In this document: one piece after another, positions 29,307 to 38,255 of the stretch
How the letters are laid out: the number at the start of each line of letters is the position of its first letter
Position numbering within the stretch: the stretch's first letter is position 1
IMG/VR virus record: IMGVR_UViG_3300034159_000035
Coordinates: 1-38,255 of that record
Direction: 5' to 3' (one strand)
DNA from: a virus
DNA: 38,255 nucleotides
Translations under genes and position numbers: made by a program
Notes under the pieces: generated by a model
The model's input: the letters and a program-made list of their open reading frames with translations, nothing else
What the model was told of the DNA's origin: nothing
The model's database searches: none

Positions 29307-29507
29307 CTGAGGCGCGCGCGACGTTGTTTTCAGCACCGAGTCTGGGCAGTTGTTTGCGGTTTGGAAGTCGAGCGCGTCTTAATGCGTGAGACGACCGATC
29401 TGAGGGGCTATTCCAACGCCCTTGCCACGGCCCTGCGGGAGACACGACGCAGACTCGCTGAGGATCGTCGGCAACTGATAGCCATTCGCATGGTGCCCTA
29501 TGTCTGA
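29298..29507 (+). CDS. Basic small protein, 69 aa (tentative)
   Basis: ATG 29298, inside a hairpin, with no free ribosome site. Very basic N-terminus (FKLRRARRCFQHR), one short hydrophobic stretch (WAVVCGLEV) and a charged helix (ALATALRETRRRLAEDRRQLIAI). The stop overlaps the next gene's start region. The charged helix with an N-terminal hydrophobic patch could be a lysis accessory next to the holin, but the gene itself is not certain. Confidence 0.45.
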   Translation: MFKLRRARRCFQHRVWAVVCGLEVERVLMRETTDLRGYSNALATALRETRRRLAEDRRQLIAIRMVPYV

Positions 29508-29688
29508 AGCGTGCATACCGGTGTTCCATATCGAGCAGAACACCCCAATGGGATGGACGCAGGTTGGCCCGGCACTGGAAACAGAAGCAGAGGCGAGGAA
29601 AAAAATTAGATACCTGCAAATCAACCATCCATTGCTGACGTTTCGTATCATCAAGATCGTAACTAATGTACAGATTGTTAGCCTATAA
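29500..29688 (+). CDS. Hypothetical protein, 62 aa
   Basis: ATG 29500 overlapping the 69-aa gene end. AT-richer than its surroundings. Reads CIPVFHIEQNTPMGWTQVGP ... EAEARKKIRYLQINHPLLTFRIIKIV, a small alpha/beta fold in which the last strand repeats the look of the first. No family recognised. It lies 13 nt upstream of the holin-like gene. Confidence 0.55.
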   Translation: MSEACIPVFHIEQNTPMGWTQVGPALETEAEARKKIRYLQINHPLLTFRIIKIVTNVQIVSL

Positions 29689-29701
29689 GGAGAAGACCGG
29701 A

Positions 29702-30016
29702 ATGAATGCACAATCGGTGACGGTGCTGGTCTCCCCGCGCACCTGGGCGGTGCGGTTTCTGCTATCGCGCGCACGGGAAGCGTCCACCTGGCGGGGGCTG
29801 ATCTTGTTGGCAACTGGATCCTGGGGGCTGACGCACCCGGAACAGATCGAGTCCATCATCCCGCTGGGCATCGCCCTGGCGGGCCTGGTGGGCGCCTTCC
29901 TGCCTGACCTGACGCTGGGCGGTCAAACGCGCCGCCTGACTGATCCGGGCCAGCCAGGCGAAGGGGTGGTGGTCGAAGAGTCGAAGCCTGAAGGGTACAA
30001 CCCCTATCTGGGGTAA
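29702..30016 (+). CDS. Holin-like protein, 104 aa
   Basis: ATG 29702 with AAGGAG 9 nt upstream. Two hydrophobic segments at residues about 32-44 (GLILLATGSWGL) and 52-70 (IIPLGIALAGLVGAFLPDL), separated by the short turn THPEQIES, then a polar C-terminus. This matches small phage holins of the type 'W..L..L....G....P.q...I...G.alaGliGaflPD'. It would permeabilise the inner membrane for lysis. No endolysin or spanin pair is seen in the window, so the lysis set is split or incomplete here. Confidence 0.65.
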   Translation: MNAQSVTVLVSPRTWAVRFLLSRAREASTWRGLILLATGSWGLTHPEQIESIIPLGIALAGLVGAFLPDLTLGGQTRRLTDPGQPGEGVVVEESKPEGYNPYLG

Positions 30017-30022
30017 TCCTTT

Positions 30023-33000
30023 ATGGCCACCATCAGCGGAGCGCGTGACGCCTATCTGACCGAGGTCGTCCTGGTCCTGCGCGATCTGCTGTCTGGCGAA
30101 AGCAATAAGGCCGGCGCGTCGCTCGATCGCTTAGGCCGCAGCACCGGCAGCCTGGATCGCAGCTTTGGGTCGGCCAGCACGGCGTCCGATCGCTTCGGGA
30201 TGTCGCTCAAGAGCCTGGGGCTGCAAGCCCTCGCGCTCAACGAAATCCGCGGTCTAACACTGGCCTTGCTGGCCCCCCTGCAACGGGTTGGGGAGCTGTC
30301 GGATGTGTGGAAAGAGATGTCGGCCCGGGTGGGGATCTTCAAAGACCCCGCCGAGAAAACCGCCGACATCATGGCCCAGATCGGCCGCGTCGCCCAGGAA
30401 TCCCGCACCCCGGTTGCCGAGGTCGGTAAGCTCTACGCCCGCCTGGCGCAGGGGCTCTCCGAGCAGCACGTCAGCCAGAAGGAATTGCTCGGGATCGTGC
30501 AAGGCATGTCCGATGCCCTGCTGATCTCCGGTGCGTCGGCCGCGGAAGCCGGCGGCGCGATCATGCAATTCTCCCAAGCCATGGCCAGCGGCACGCTGCG
30601 CGGCGAGGAGTTCAATTCCGTCGCCGAGCAGGCCCCGATCATCCTGGATGCGCTGGCGAGCTATCTGAAAGTGGCTAAGGGCACCTTGCGCGCGATGGCC
30701 GCCGAGGGGCAGATCACGTCCGATGTGATGCGCAAAGCCATTGGCGCGATGAGCGCGCAGTGGCGCAAGAGCGCCGACGAGATGCCCTTAACCATTGGGC
30801 GGGCGATGACCAACCTCACCAGCGCCTTCACCCAATACCTGGGAACCAATCGGGATGTGATCCAAGGCACGTCGCTGTTTTCAGCGGCGATCAACGGGCT
30901 GGCCAAGAATCTCGGGACGATCGGCCCGGCGATCGAGGACGCGGGGACGATCCTGTTCTATGCCGCGATGCTGCGCGGAGTGGCGGTGCTTGCGCAGTTC
31001 AGCCAGGCGAAGATGGCCGATGCCAAAGCATCCCAGGTCCTCGCCGCCGAACAACGGCTCGCCTCCGCGCAGGCAGTGCAATCGGCCGCCGCGGCCGAAG
31101 TCGCCACCAAGGCAAACTTTGAAGAGGCGATGTCGGTGTGGGGCGTCGCCGACGCCCAGAATGCCAAGTCGCGGGCGCTCGCCGGCGCGCTGTTGCTGGC
31201 CCGCGCAGACAATGCCGCCGCCATTGCCGCGGCTCAAGCCAATCATGCCCAAGCGGTCTCTGCACGGGAAGCGGCGGTTGCTCAAGTGGCCCTGGTCGAA
31301 TCCAAGCGCCGGTATTACGCCGCGATCGGAACGGGGGTCTACGAGCAGAAACTCGCGGCTGCCCAAGACCGCCTGACCCAAGCGATTATCGCCACGGAGC
31401 AGGCGCAACTGGCGCTCAATATCACCCAGGCCCGCAGCATCAACATCGAAGTGGAGCTGTCGTTGGAGACGGCCCGCTTTGCCCAGACCCGCGAGGCCCT
31501 GGCAGCAGCCAATATCGCGGTGGCCGAGTCTGAGTTGGCGGTGCAAGCCGCGGTCGCCAAGGACACCGCGGCGCGGCTGGCGCAGGCCGCGGCGGCGACC
31601 ACGGCGGGACTGTCCCTACGCAATCTCTTCAGCGTCAGCACCTTGCTCAACGGGGCGATCTACACCTTCTTGAGCTACGAGCTGGGCGCGTATTTGCGTC
31701 GCACCGCGGAAGGTGCCGGCGTCTATGCAACGATTTTCAAGGGACTTGAGCACGACTTACGGCTCTACAACAAAGAATACGACGCGCAACTGCGCGTCGA
31801 AGAGCATGCGGCTGAAATCCGGGTGCGCGAGATTGCGCAGCTCAAGCAGATCAGGGAGCAAACCGGTCTTTCGCTCACCGATATGAAAGAGGCCAACGCG
31901 GCGCGCGCCTCTGGTCTGCTGCTGTGGGACTCACAAAACAAACGGTGGGAAAAGGGCGTCGCCATTCTCGATGAACTGGCCCAGGGCATGGGCACCGCCG
32001 ACACCGCCTATCAGCGCGTGCTCAAAGCCATGGAGAAGGACATTGCCGCGCGCAATACCACGGCCAAGGCGCAAGAACAGCTCACCACGGCGCACATCGA
32101 AAGTGCGAAAGCGGCCGGCGACGAGCTAGGCGCCCTGGATGCCCTGGCCGCAGCCAAACGCACCGCCCTGACCACGGCGCAAGAAGACCTGGCGCAGCGT
32201 CAGCGGTTGTTGAGCGTGGCGCGCGCCGAGCTGATCGTCGCCGAGGAACAGGCGCAACGCTTGAACCTGAGCAACGATGTCAGCAAAACGCACATCGCGA
32301 ACCTCAAAAATCAGGTCACCGAGTATGAAGCGGCGGTGACCGCCTCACAGGCGTTGTCGGTCGCAGCGCTCACCGAAGCGCAATCGGCTGACGCGGCCAG
32401 CAAAAGTTTTGGCGATCAGTCCGCTCAGTTGGTGCAGTTGCAGGGCAACCAAGAGTATCTCGCCGCCCGGCTTGGCGACATCAAAGGCGCCATGCAATTG
32501 GCGGCGGTGGCGGCGGCCAACCTGGGCCAGGCCGAACAGGACGCCCACAAGGCCCATAGCGACTACATCATCGCGGTGGGGACCGGAGCAACCAAGGACA
32601 TCCCGGCACTCAAAGCCGCGATGGATGCCGCTGATGCAACGGTCAACGGGCTCAACCAGCGCATGGATGCCGGCGTTGCTGCCAACGCGCGATTGATCCC
32701 CACCCAACAAGCCCTGGCGATGGCCACGCGCCTGGTGGCGGACGCCGCCAAGGACGCCGCGGCCGGGGTCGATATTCAGATCAAGACCCTGCAAGCCGAC
32801 ACCCAGCTCGCCCTTGGACGGCTGGGGCTCGCCCGCGATCAGCTTGAGCAGGACCGGGAGTCCTCGAAGTTCCGGCGCGAAGATGCGGTGGCAATGCTGG
32901 AGATCGCCAACGACCAGCAGGGGCGCCAGGACGCGATCAACGCGATCCGCGCCGAGGACATCATCCAGCGGCAAATCTCCGCTGACGCTTTTCAAAACGA

Positions 33001-33850
33001 GCAGGACGCCTTGGAAGGCGCCATGCACGCCAAGGAGCAAGAGGCCGAGGCCCTGCGCGAGAAAGCGCGCCTGTTGGAGATCGCGGGCAAGGCGACCGGT
33101 GACTACTCGCGCGAAGAACAGGCCCAGGTCAACGACACCTTGCGCGCCGCCGATGCCTTGACGCTGGAGTCGCAGCGCATGGAAGTCGCCCGAGTGACCA
33201 AGGAGAAAGCCTTCGCCGAGACCGAGCGGCTGCGCAAGAAATCTCATGAGCTGTCGCTGGCCTTCGAGGAATCGGGGATCTCGGGCGTGCGCTCGATCCG
33301 TGACGTGGCCAGCGCCATCCAGCAAGCCGATTCGACCGGCAATCTGGATAAATTGGCCAAGGCGCTGACCAAGGCGTGGCGCGAGGGAGGGCTGGCCGCC
33401 GAAGAGTACCGAACCCTCCTGGAGGACATTCAGAAGCGCCAAAACGATCTGGCCACGGCGGCGGATAAGTCATGGAAGGATCGCAAGAGCACCATCCAGT
33501 ACGAGGACCTGTTCAAGAAGTACGGGACCGACATCAGCCAAGCCTTTGGAAAGAGCGCCGATCCGGTCTACACGAGCTATGAGATTCAGGTCAAAAAGGG
33601 CTATGCCGAATGGCTTGCTCAACAGCAACCCGATTACAAAAAGCCGGCCTCCGAGATGACCGCGGCCGAGACCTTCGCCAAGCGCGCGGCGCCGGCCCCA
33701 AGCAGCAGTAGCCCCACCGAAACCAAGATCGTTCGCTTCGAGTTCCCGCTGACCAAGCAGACGGTCACCACCAAGATGAGCGACGGCGGGGCCACGTCGC
33801 TGCTCGACGCGATCGACAAAGAAATGGCCACGGCCTTGCACCGGGGGTAA
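30023..33850 (+). CDS. Tail tape measure protein, 1275 aa
   Basis: ATG 30023. Residues about 75-265 form the conserved tape-measure N-terminal domain (VGELSDVWKEMSARVGIF..., YARLAQGLSEQHVSQKELLGIVQGMSDALLISG..., FSQAMASGTLRGEEFNSVAEQAP). Residues 310-535 and 680-1060 are Ala/Gln/Glu-rich coiled coils. A hydrophobic stretch (LLNGAIYTFLSYELGAYL, about 537-555) may insert in the membrane during DNA ejection. At about 1.5 angstrom per residue the tail would be close to 190 nm long. Usual chaperone genes are absent from the position just upstream. Confidence 0.92.
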   Translation: MATISGARDAYLTEVVLVLRDLLSGESNKAGASLDRLGRSTGSLDRSFGSASTASDRFGMSLKSLGLQALALNEIRGLTLALLAPLQRVGELSDVWKEMSARVGIFKDPAEKTADIMAQIGRVAQESRTPVAEVGKLYARLAQGLSEQHVSQKELLGIVQGMSDALLISGASAAEAGGAIMQFSQAMASGTLRGEEFNSVAEQAPIILDALASYLKVAKGTLRAMAAEGQITSDVMRKAIGAMSAQWRKSADEMPLTIGRAMTNLTSAFTQYLGTNRDVIQGTSLFSAAINGLAKNLGTIGPAIEDAGTILFYAAMLRGVAVLAQFSQAKMADAKASQVLAAEQRLASAQAVQSAAAAEVATKANFEEAMSVWGVADAQNAKSRALAGALLLARADNAAAIAAAQANHAQAVSAREAAVAQVALVESKRRYYAAIGTGVYEQKLAAAQDRLTQAIIATEQAQLALNITQARSINIEVELSLETARFAQTREALAAANIAVAESELAVQAAVAKDTAARLAQAAAATTAGLSLRNLFSVSTLLNGAIYTFLSYELGAYLRRTAEGAGVYATIFKGLEHDLRLYNKEYDAQLRVEEHAAEIRVREIAQLKQIREQTGLSLTDMKEANAARASGLLLWDSQNKRWEKGVAILDELAQGMGTADTAYQRVLKAMEKDIAARNTTAKAQEQLTTAHIESAKAAGDELGALDALAAAKRTALTTAQEDLAQRQRLLSVARAELIVAEEQAQRLNLSNDVSKTHIANLKNQVTEYEAAVTASQALSVAALTEAQSADAASKSFGDQSAQLVQLQGNQEYLAARLGDIKGAMQLAAVAAANLGQAEQDAHKAHSDYIIAVGTGATKDIPALKAAMDAADATVNGLNQRMDAGVAANARLIPTQQALAMATRLVADAAKDAAAGVDIQIKTLQADTQLALGRLGLARDQLEQDRESSKFRREDAVAMLEIANDQQGRQDAINAIRAEDIIQRQISADAFQNEQDALEGAMHAKEQEAEALREKARLLEIAGKATGDYSREEQAQVNDTLRAADALTLESQRMEVARVTKEKAFAETERLRKKSHELSLAFEESGISGVRSIRDVASAIQQADSTGNLDKLAKALTKAWREGGLAAEEYRTLLEDIQKRQNDLATAADKSWKDRKSTIQYEDLFKKYGTDISQAFGKSADPVYTSYEIQVKKGYAEWLAQQQPDYKKPASEMTAAETFAKRAAPAPSSSSPTETKIVRFEFPLTKQTVTTKMSDGGATSLLDAIDKEMATALHRG

Positions 33851-33856
33851 GCAAGC

Positions 33857-34264
33857 ATGGTCCTCGTCACGCTCGACAGCTTTACCTTTCCCGAGAACAT
33901 CACGTGGCCGAATCGGCGCAGCTTCTCCCCGCAAGTCAGCCGCGTCGAAACGCTCATCACCGGGCGCCTGGCCTTCCAGACCGCCACCCTGACGTTCGGG
34001 CGCCCAATCATCCTGTCCTCTGGCGGCATCGCGGAGGGCTATTGCGGGCTCTTTACCGGGGCCCAAGCCGATGCGCTCAAAGCGCTCTATGACGCGCCCG
34101 ACGTGGTGCGCACGCTCACCATCGGGTCTGAGGTCTTCCAGGTGCGCTTTGATCGCACCGGCGCTACCGGCCTGGAGATCGAGCCGTTGATGCCGATCGC
34201 TGCCGGCTACGACTGGAACCAACGCATCTATCGCGTCAGCACCCGCTTCCTGACGGTCGCCTGA
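33857..34264 (+). CDS. Distal tail protein-like, 135 aa
   Basis: ATG 33857, 6 nt after the tape measure. An all-beta protein: LVTLDSFTFPENITWPNR, VSRVETLITGRLAFQTATLTFGRPIIL, LTIGSEVFQVRFDRTG. Size and place resemble the minor or distal tail subunits that follow the tape measure (lambda M position). No binding motif is visible; the assignment is by synteny and fold impression. Confidence 0.65.
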   Translation: MVLVTLDSFTFPENITWPNRRSFSPQVSRVETLITGRLAFQTATLTFGRPIILSSGGIAEGYCGLFTGAQADALKALYDAPDVVRTLTIGSEVFQVRFDRTGATGLEIEPLMPIAAGYDWNQRIYRVSTRFLTVA

Positions 34265-34280
34265 CGGAGGCACCACTCCC

Positions 34281-37200
34281 ATGCCGATTTACTCCAACAA
34301 CATCCTCACCCGCAAGGCGGCCGTCGACGGGCAATTCGACAACTCCGGCGGGCGCATTCACCCCACCAATTACGTGGTCCACCACGAGGTTGGCGGCCTG
34401 CTGCCAAAACTCACGGAAGTCGACCACCAAGGTGGGCGCGTCGATCTGGCCAAATGCTATCTGTCGATCGAGACCGTGGGCGCGGAACAGGGCGACGATT
34501 GCTACACCTATCTCGATCAGTCGCCGGCTGATCCGAAAGTCGACTGTCTGATCTTCCGGCCAGTGGGCGTGGGCGTGCGCTCGGCCCATACCGACACGCG
34601 CGCGGTCGCTCGCTCCTACATCGAGGCGTACCAGATTCAGGGCGGCATTGCGCCCTGGTATGTGCGCGGGATTCATGTCGCCGGCATGAACCGGCTAGAG
34701 CTGTGGAGTCGCGTGACGGTCCCGTTGCCCGAGGTTGGGCAGACGCTCTACCTGGTGTCTGGCGAGGGGGGCGGTGGGGCCTATTCGCAATACGTGCAGA
34801 TCAAGGACTTCAGTTGGGAGATTCAGACCTTCCTGGTCGATCAACAGCAAGGGGAGATCACGCGCCGGCTGATGCACCTGGATCTGACTTCGATGCTGGC
34901 ACAATCCTATAACGGCAGCGAGGTCTCCAACATTGATCCGGTCAGCCCCGTCGTGCGTGTGCGCACCTGCGTGGTGGCCGATTCGGCGCGCTACTACGGG
35001 CGGGCATCCCTGGCGTCGCCGACCGCCATTGGCGACACCACGGTCAATGTGGGGTCCGGTGGCGTCTACGGGCAACTGGCCCCCTCAGCGCGCGGGGAGA
35101 CGGCGCTGGCGAGTCTGGCGGCCCTCGCCTCCGGTTCCCAGCTCTTTGCCAGCGGCGGCTTGAATTTCACGGTATCAGGGCCGGTGCATACCGGGCGCCA
35201 GGCGGTGACAACCGGCAATCGGCGCACCACCTGGACGCGCACGCTCACGCCCATCCCGGCCAGCGGCGGCTTTGCGCGCGCCCATGTGCGCATCCTCGAT
35301 CACTGGTACACCGTCACCGAAGGCGAAAGCGGCACCGTCGGCACCATCACGGTCAACCGGATGACCGGGGCGACGCTGTTGTCCCTGTCGGCGCTGCCCG
35401 ATGCGGGGAGCTGGGTCATTTGGGAGTGGCCAAGCGCCATTCACTTCACCGATCGCGCCGGCACAACGCTGGTGGACCCCGTAGCCATCATCGTGGATCT
35501 AGCATCGACGCCTGAGCCCGGGTCGTTGGTCTTGACGTGGACCAGTGGCGAGGTCACCAAGAGCGCCACGGAAGCCTCTACCGGGCGCCTGAGCGGTGAT
35601 GGCGTTGGCTACCGGGTGGGCACCAAGGCGGTGCTCTATCTCACCGGCAATCTGCCGGATGGCGGCACGCAGATCGGCTATGCGTATCACCCGGTCGAGG
35701 TCGTTGAGGAAGTGCTGACCCCGACGATGACCGGGCCGGACGGGACGTTTACGCTGTCCAACCCCCCTATGCCGGCATCCTTGAGCGTCATCTGGAGCGT
35801 CGAGCGCACGGTCGCTGCACAATCCAAGAGCCAGTCCGGTTCACTCTTTTCCTCAACGGCAACGCTTGGCGGATCGGGCAGTGCCCCGGTCCCGACGATC
35901 CGGGTCAATGCCACGGAACGCTCATCGGGCGGCAAGGCGATGGACACCATCTCCATTGCTGATGATGGCGCCGGGCATATTGGCGGGGGCAGCGGCAACC
36001 CAGGTGGAAATGGGTTGGTCAACTACACCACGGGCGTGGTCTCGCTGCGACTCCTGCAAGGCTTTACCACGGAAATCTACACGGTCGGCACCCAGACGAT
36101 CGCCGATCAGACGGTTGAGACAGGGACGTGGACCAGCACCGCGTTGGCGGAAACCCTGATCGGTCGCGTGAATGTTCGCTACTGCCTGGCAACCGTCATC
36201 CCCGGCGAACTGGTGACTGGAGTTGTCGATGTTCCGCCGCTGACAATCCAACTCCTGCGCGGCGTGCAGGACCAGATTGTCCCCGGCACCGTGCGCTTCA
36301 CGCTGGGGTCAAAATCCTATTCCGATCGCGACGGCACGGCGGGCCTGCTCTATTGGGTCGATGGCAGCGTGGTGGGCAGTGTGGATTATTTGGCTCGCCT
36401 CGCCAAGGTAACCAACTGGCTGGGCGCAACGACGAGTGTCGCGGTGACCTCCCTGATCTCCACCTTCGGCCAGTTCACGCTCAAAGAGCTGTCCTTTCGC
36501 ACCAGCACCGCACCGATTGCCGCGGGGTCACTGGAGTTGGTCGCCACCCAGGAGGACGGCGGGGCGGTCTCCGGGACCGGCGACACCGACGGCGCCGTCA
36601 CGGGCGTGGGCATCGCCGCGGCAAGCAGCGTCGAGCACGACATCGGCGTGGTGATGGTGAACTTCACCGAGCCGGTCTTCCCCGGCACCATCAAGTACAG
36701 CGCGACCGCCTTCACGATCATCCCGCTCAATCCCGACATCATCGGCCTGGACCCGGTACGCCTACCTCCGGATGGGCGGGTGCAGAAGATTCGCACGGGC
36801 GACTATGCCGTGATCTACGAGGACGGCTACGACACCATGGCCAACCCGGCCGTCGCCGGCCACGTCTATACCCTCTCCCACAGCAAACTTGCCTACGCCT
36901 ATCTGGAGGATGGCGCGGGCGAACAGGTCTACACGCTCCCCAGTGGCCTGTCGCCAAGCCAGTTGCTCCAGATCCCCAAGGCCGGGCGTACCGGGCTCTT
37001 GGAGTACGCGGTCCTGGAGGATGCCAAGCAGCGCCCGATCAACGGCGCGCTCTACACCGCGGACCTCACAACCTGGCAGATCACGTTGCCCTCCACGTTC
37101 TCAGCGTCCGGCTATGACGAGCCATTCCTGGCGCGCTTCCTGCCGCTGGTGAAAGCCGAGGACTACGACGTGGACCGGGATGCCGGCACGCTGACGACGC

Positions 37201-37832
37201 ACAATCCCTTCGCCATCACGGGCTACACCCAGCCGCTCATCTGCCGCTGGCGCATCCACGACCTGGCCATGGTGGCCGAGGCGCAGACCACGGGGCTTAT
37301 CACGCTGGTCATCGGCGACGAGGGGCTCGCGCACAACTACAGCACCAACGGCGCCATCTCCGCGATGCTCCTGCACGGGGATCTCGGGGCGCGCGTGGCC
37401 AATCAGTTCCAGCAGAATACCGACAGCACGACCTGGCTGGATTATCTCGCGGGGTCAGGCCCCAGCAGCGGCGCGGCCTACAACTTTACCGACTACCCGG
37501 TTTTGGTCGCCAATAACGGCGCGGTGCGCGAGCGCTGGCGCCTACGCCGTCGCGCCGATGCCAGTTGGGACGTGATCGGCGAGACCATGGGGGTCATTGC
37601 CAACTGGAGCGGCAGCACCACGCTCAACGCCAAGCGCGTCAGTAGCCAAGCCCATCCCTACTTCACCATCTACGCCGAGGGCTTGGGCGGCGGGTGGTCA
37701 ACGGGAAACATTATCCAGTTCGAGACCTATGCCGCGCAGGGTCCGTTGTGGGTGGCGCGCACCGTCAAGCCCAGCCGCCCCACGGTGGTCACCGATTCCA
37801 TCCGGCTGCGCCATCGGGTGGGGGCGGATTAA
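34281..37832 (+). CDS. Large tail-tip / baseplate protein, 1183 aa
   Basis: ATG 34281 with CGGAGG upstream. Largely beta, with many repeated Gly/Thr/Val strands (for example TAIGDTTVNVGSGGVYGQLAP, TFTLSNPPMPASLSVIWSVERTV). The N-terminal domain (1-210) is polar and contains VGGLLPKLTEVDHQGGRVDLAKCYLSIETV, while the C-terminus (about 980-1183) resembles phage adhesion domains. Too divergent for a clear match to lambda gpJ. Probably the central tail-tip protein or a long side fibre carrying Ig-like repeats. It is one uninterrupted frame. Confidence 0.75.
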   Translation: MPIYSNNILTRKAAVDGQFDNSGGRIHPTNYVVHHEVGGLLPKLTEVDHQGGRVDLAKCYLSIETVGAEQGDDCYTYLDQSPADPKVDCLIFRPVGVGVRSAHTDTRAVARSYIEAYQIQGGIAPWYVRGIHVAGMNRLELWSRVTVPLPEVGQTLYLVSGEGGGGAYSQYVQIKDFSWEIQTFLVDQQQGEITRRLMHLDLTSMLAQSYNGSEVSNIDPVSPVVRVRTCVVADSARYYGRASLASPTAIGDTTVNVGSGGVYGQLAPSARGETALASLAALASGSQLFASGGLNFTVSGPVHTGRQAVTTGNRRTTWTRTLTPIPASGGFARAHVRILDHWYTVTEGESGTVGTITVNRMTGATLLSLSALPDAGSWVIWEWPSAIHFTDRAGTTLVDPVAIIVDLASTPEPGSLVLTWTSGEVTKSATEASTGRLSGDGVGYRVGTKAVLYLTGNLPDGGTQIGYAYHPVEVVEEVLTPTMTGPDGTFTLSNPPMPASLSVIWSVERTVAAQSKSQSGSLFSSTATLGGSGSAPVPTIRVNATERSSGGKAMDTISIADDGAGHIGGGSGNPGGNGLVNYTTGVVSLRLLQGFTTEIYTVGTQTIADQTVETGTWTSTALAETLIGRVNVRYCLATVIPGELVTGVVDVPPLTIQLLRGVQDQIVPGTVRFTLGSKSYSDRDGTAGLLYWVDGSVVGSVDYLARLAKVTNWLGATTSVAVTSLISTFGQFTLKELSFRTSTAPIAAGSLELVATQEDGGAVSGTGDTDGAVTGVGIAAASSVEHDIGVVMVNFTEPVFPGTIKYSATAFTIIPLNPDIIGLDPVRLPPDGRVQKIRTGDYAVIYEDGYDTMANPAVAGHVYTLSHSKLAYAYLEDGAGEQVYTLPSGLSPSQLLQIPKAGRTGLLEYAVLEDAKQRPINGALYTADLTTWQITLPSTFSASGYDEPFLARFLPLVKAEDYDVDRDAGTLTTHNPFAITGYTQPLICRWRIHDLAMVAEAQTTGLITLVIGDEGLAHNYSTNGAISAMLLHGDLGARVANQFQQNTDSTTWLDYLAGSGPSSGAAYNFTDYPVLVANNGAVRERWRLRRRADASWDVIGETMGVIANWSGSTTLNAKRVSSQAHPYFTIYAEGLGGGWSTGNIIQFETYAAQGPLWVARTVKPSRPTVVTDSIRLRHRVGAD

Positions 37833-37838
37833 GCGGCC

Positions 37839-38255
37839 ATGCCAAACATTCGCGCGGTGCCGTCGATCTATCCCACGATCGCCGCGGCCCAAGCGGCGGC
37901 GGCGGCCGGCGACACCATCCTGATCGACCCCGGCACCTGGGATAACGTCCTTCTGACCAAGCCGGTGCATCTGCTTGGGAATACCACCAATCCCGTTGGC
38001 AATCCCGTCATCATTCGCGGGTCAGGTAACTATGCCGATGCGGGAAACGATGGGGTAAATACAAAATACGCGATTCATTATTCACTCTCCGCGACGCCCG
38101 GATTTCCGATTCATGTACAAAACATCAAGAGCCAACCCGGCAGTGGCTCGTGGTCAGGTCATGTTGTATGGTGGGCACCGGCTGGCGCAACGCTCTATCT
38201 TAATCGCTGTATTCTTCCTTCCAACGGCCAATACTGGTATCCATTGCAGTGCTCG
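37839..38255 (+). CDS. Beta-helix (pectin-lyase-fold) tail protein, 5' part
   Basis: ATG 37839; 139 codons, then the window ends with the frame open. Begins MPNIRAVPSIYPTIAAAQAA and continues AGDTILIDPGTWDNVLLTKPVHLLG, the classic opening of right-handed beta-helix proteins ('yptIqaAidaA..GDtI.v.pGtY.....i.k.v.l.G'). In phages these are tailspikes, depolymerases or glycan-binding proteins. The catalytic region is outside the window. From about 38040 the DNA becomes AT-richer, like other receptor-binding modules here. Confidence 0.8.
   Translation, partial: MPNIRAVPSIYPTIAAAQAAAAAGDTILIDPGTWDNVLLTKPVHLLGNTTNPVGNPVIIRGSGNYADAGNDGVNTKYAIHYSLSATPGFPIHVQNIKSQPGSGSWSGHVVWWAPAGATLYLNRCILPSNGQYWYPLQCS

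Noticed and set aside
32345-33442. 365-codon minus-strand open frame in the tape-measure region
   Set aside because: Antisense to the coiled-coil part of the tape measure; low-complexity Leu/Gly/Arg shadow.
1-38255. CRISPR array, tRNA gene or integrase/att site
   Set aside because: No regularly spaced direct repeats, no cloverleaf sequence recognised, and no recombinase motifs in any convincing frame.

Overview
This window is a large part of a tailed-phage genome or prophage, with lambda-type (siphovirus-like) packaging, head and tail genes. Base composition is GC-rich, roughly 60% by eye. Shine-Dalgarno sites are GGAG-type and start/stop codons overlap (ATGA, TAATG) throughout, which fits a proteobacterial host. 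I cannot name the host. No integrase, CI-type repressor, tRNA, CRISPR array or complete transposon is visible, so temperate or virulent lifestyle is undecided from this stretch.

Region 1 (157-8135, all leftward) is a densely packed accessory/early operon. Recognisable products are a MoxR-type AAA+ ATPase, a HExxH + VWA-domain protein (DUF2201-like) and a helical protein between them (possibly DUF3150), which together form a chaperone-like module; a shortened beta sliding-clamp homologue; a DUF1874/STIV-B116-like protein; several zinc-ribbon proteins; and many small unknowns. A good leftward promoter lies at 8651-8679. Between it and the first gene is a leader of about 500 nt packed with at least seven stem-loops. 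That leader can also encode an 'ash-like' peptide and is the strongest candidate here for an undescribed regulatory RNA.

Region 2 (8792-11379) holds two rightward genes, a ParB/Srx-fold protein and a Rossmann methyltransferase with an unusually long overlap. They face a leftward operon (promoter 11455-11483) coding for a 79-aa protein, a DUF5131 (phage Gp37/Gp68) cysteine-motif protein and a 49-aa protein. ParB + methyltransferase + radical-SAM-like protein could be a nucleic-acid modification cassette; this is inference.

Region 3 (11534-21789, rightward) is the morphogenesis module in lambda order: TerS (Nu1-like), TerL (GpA), an AT-rich moron, a Mor-like HTH gene, gpW, portal (gpB), S49 protease (gpC) with a nested in-frame scaffold (Nu3-like), decoration protein (gpD-like), major capsid protein (gpE), head-tail joining genes and tail tube.

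Region 4 (21803-29688) departs from lambda order. Behind a GC-rich hairpin that resembles IS200/IS605-family ends sits an 8-kb cassette of fibre, lectin-like and carbohydrate-binding-like virion proteins with strong GC mosaicism. It separates the tail tube from the tape measure. No G/GT-type tail-assembly chaperone pair is recognisable.

Region 5 (29702-38255) contains a holin-like protein, the 1275-aa tape measure, a distal tail protein, an 1183-aa tail-tip/fibre protein and the start of a beta-helix (pectin-lyase-fold) protein that runs off the window.
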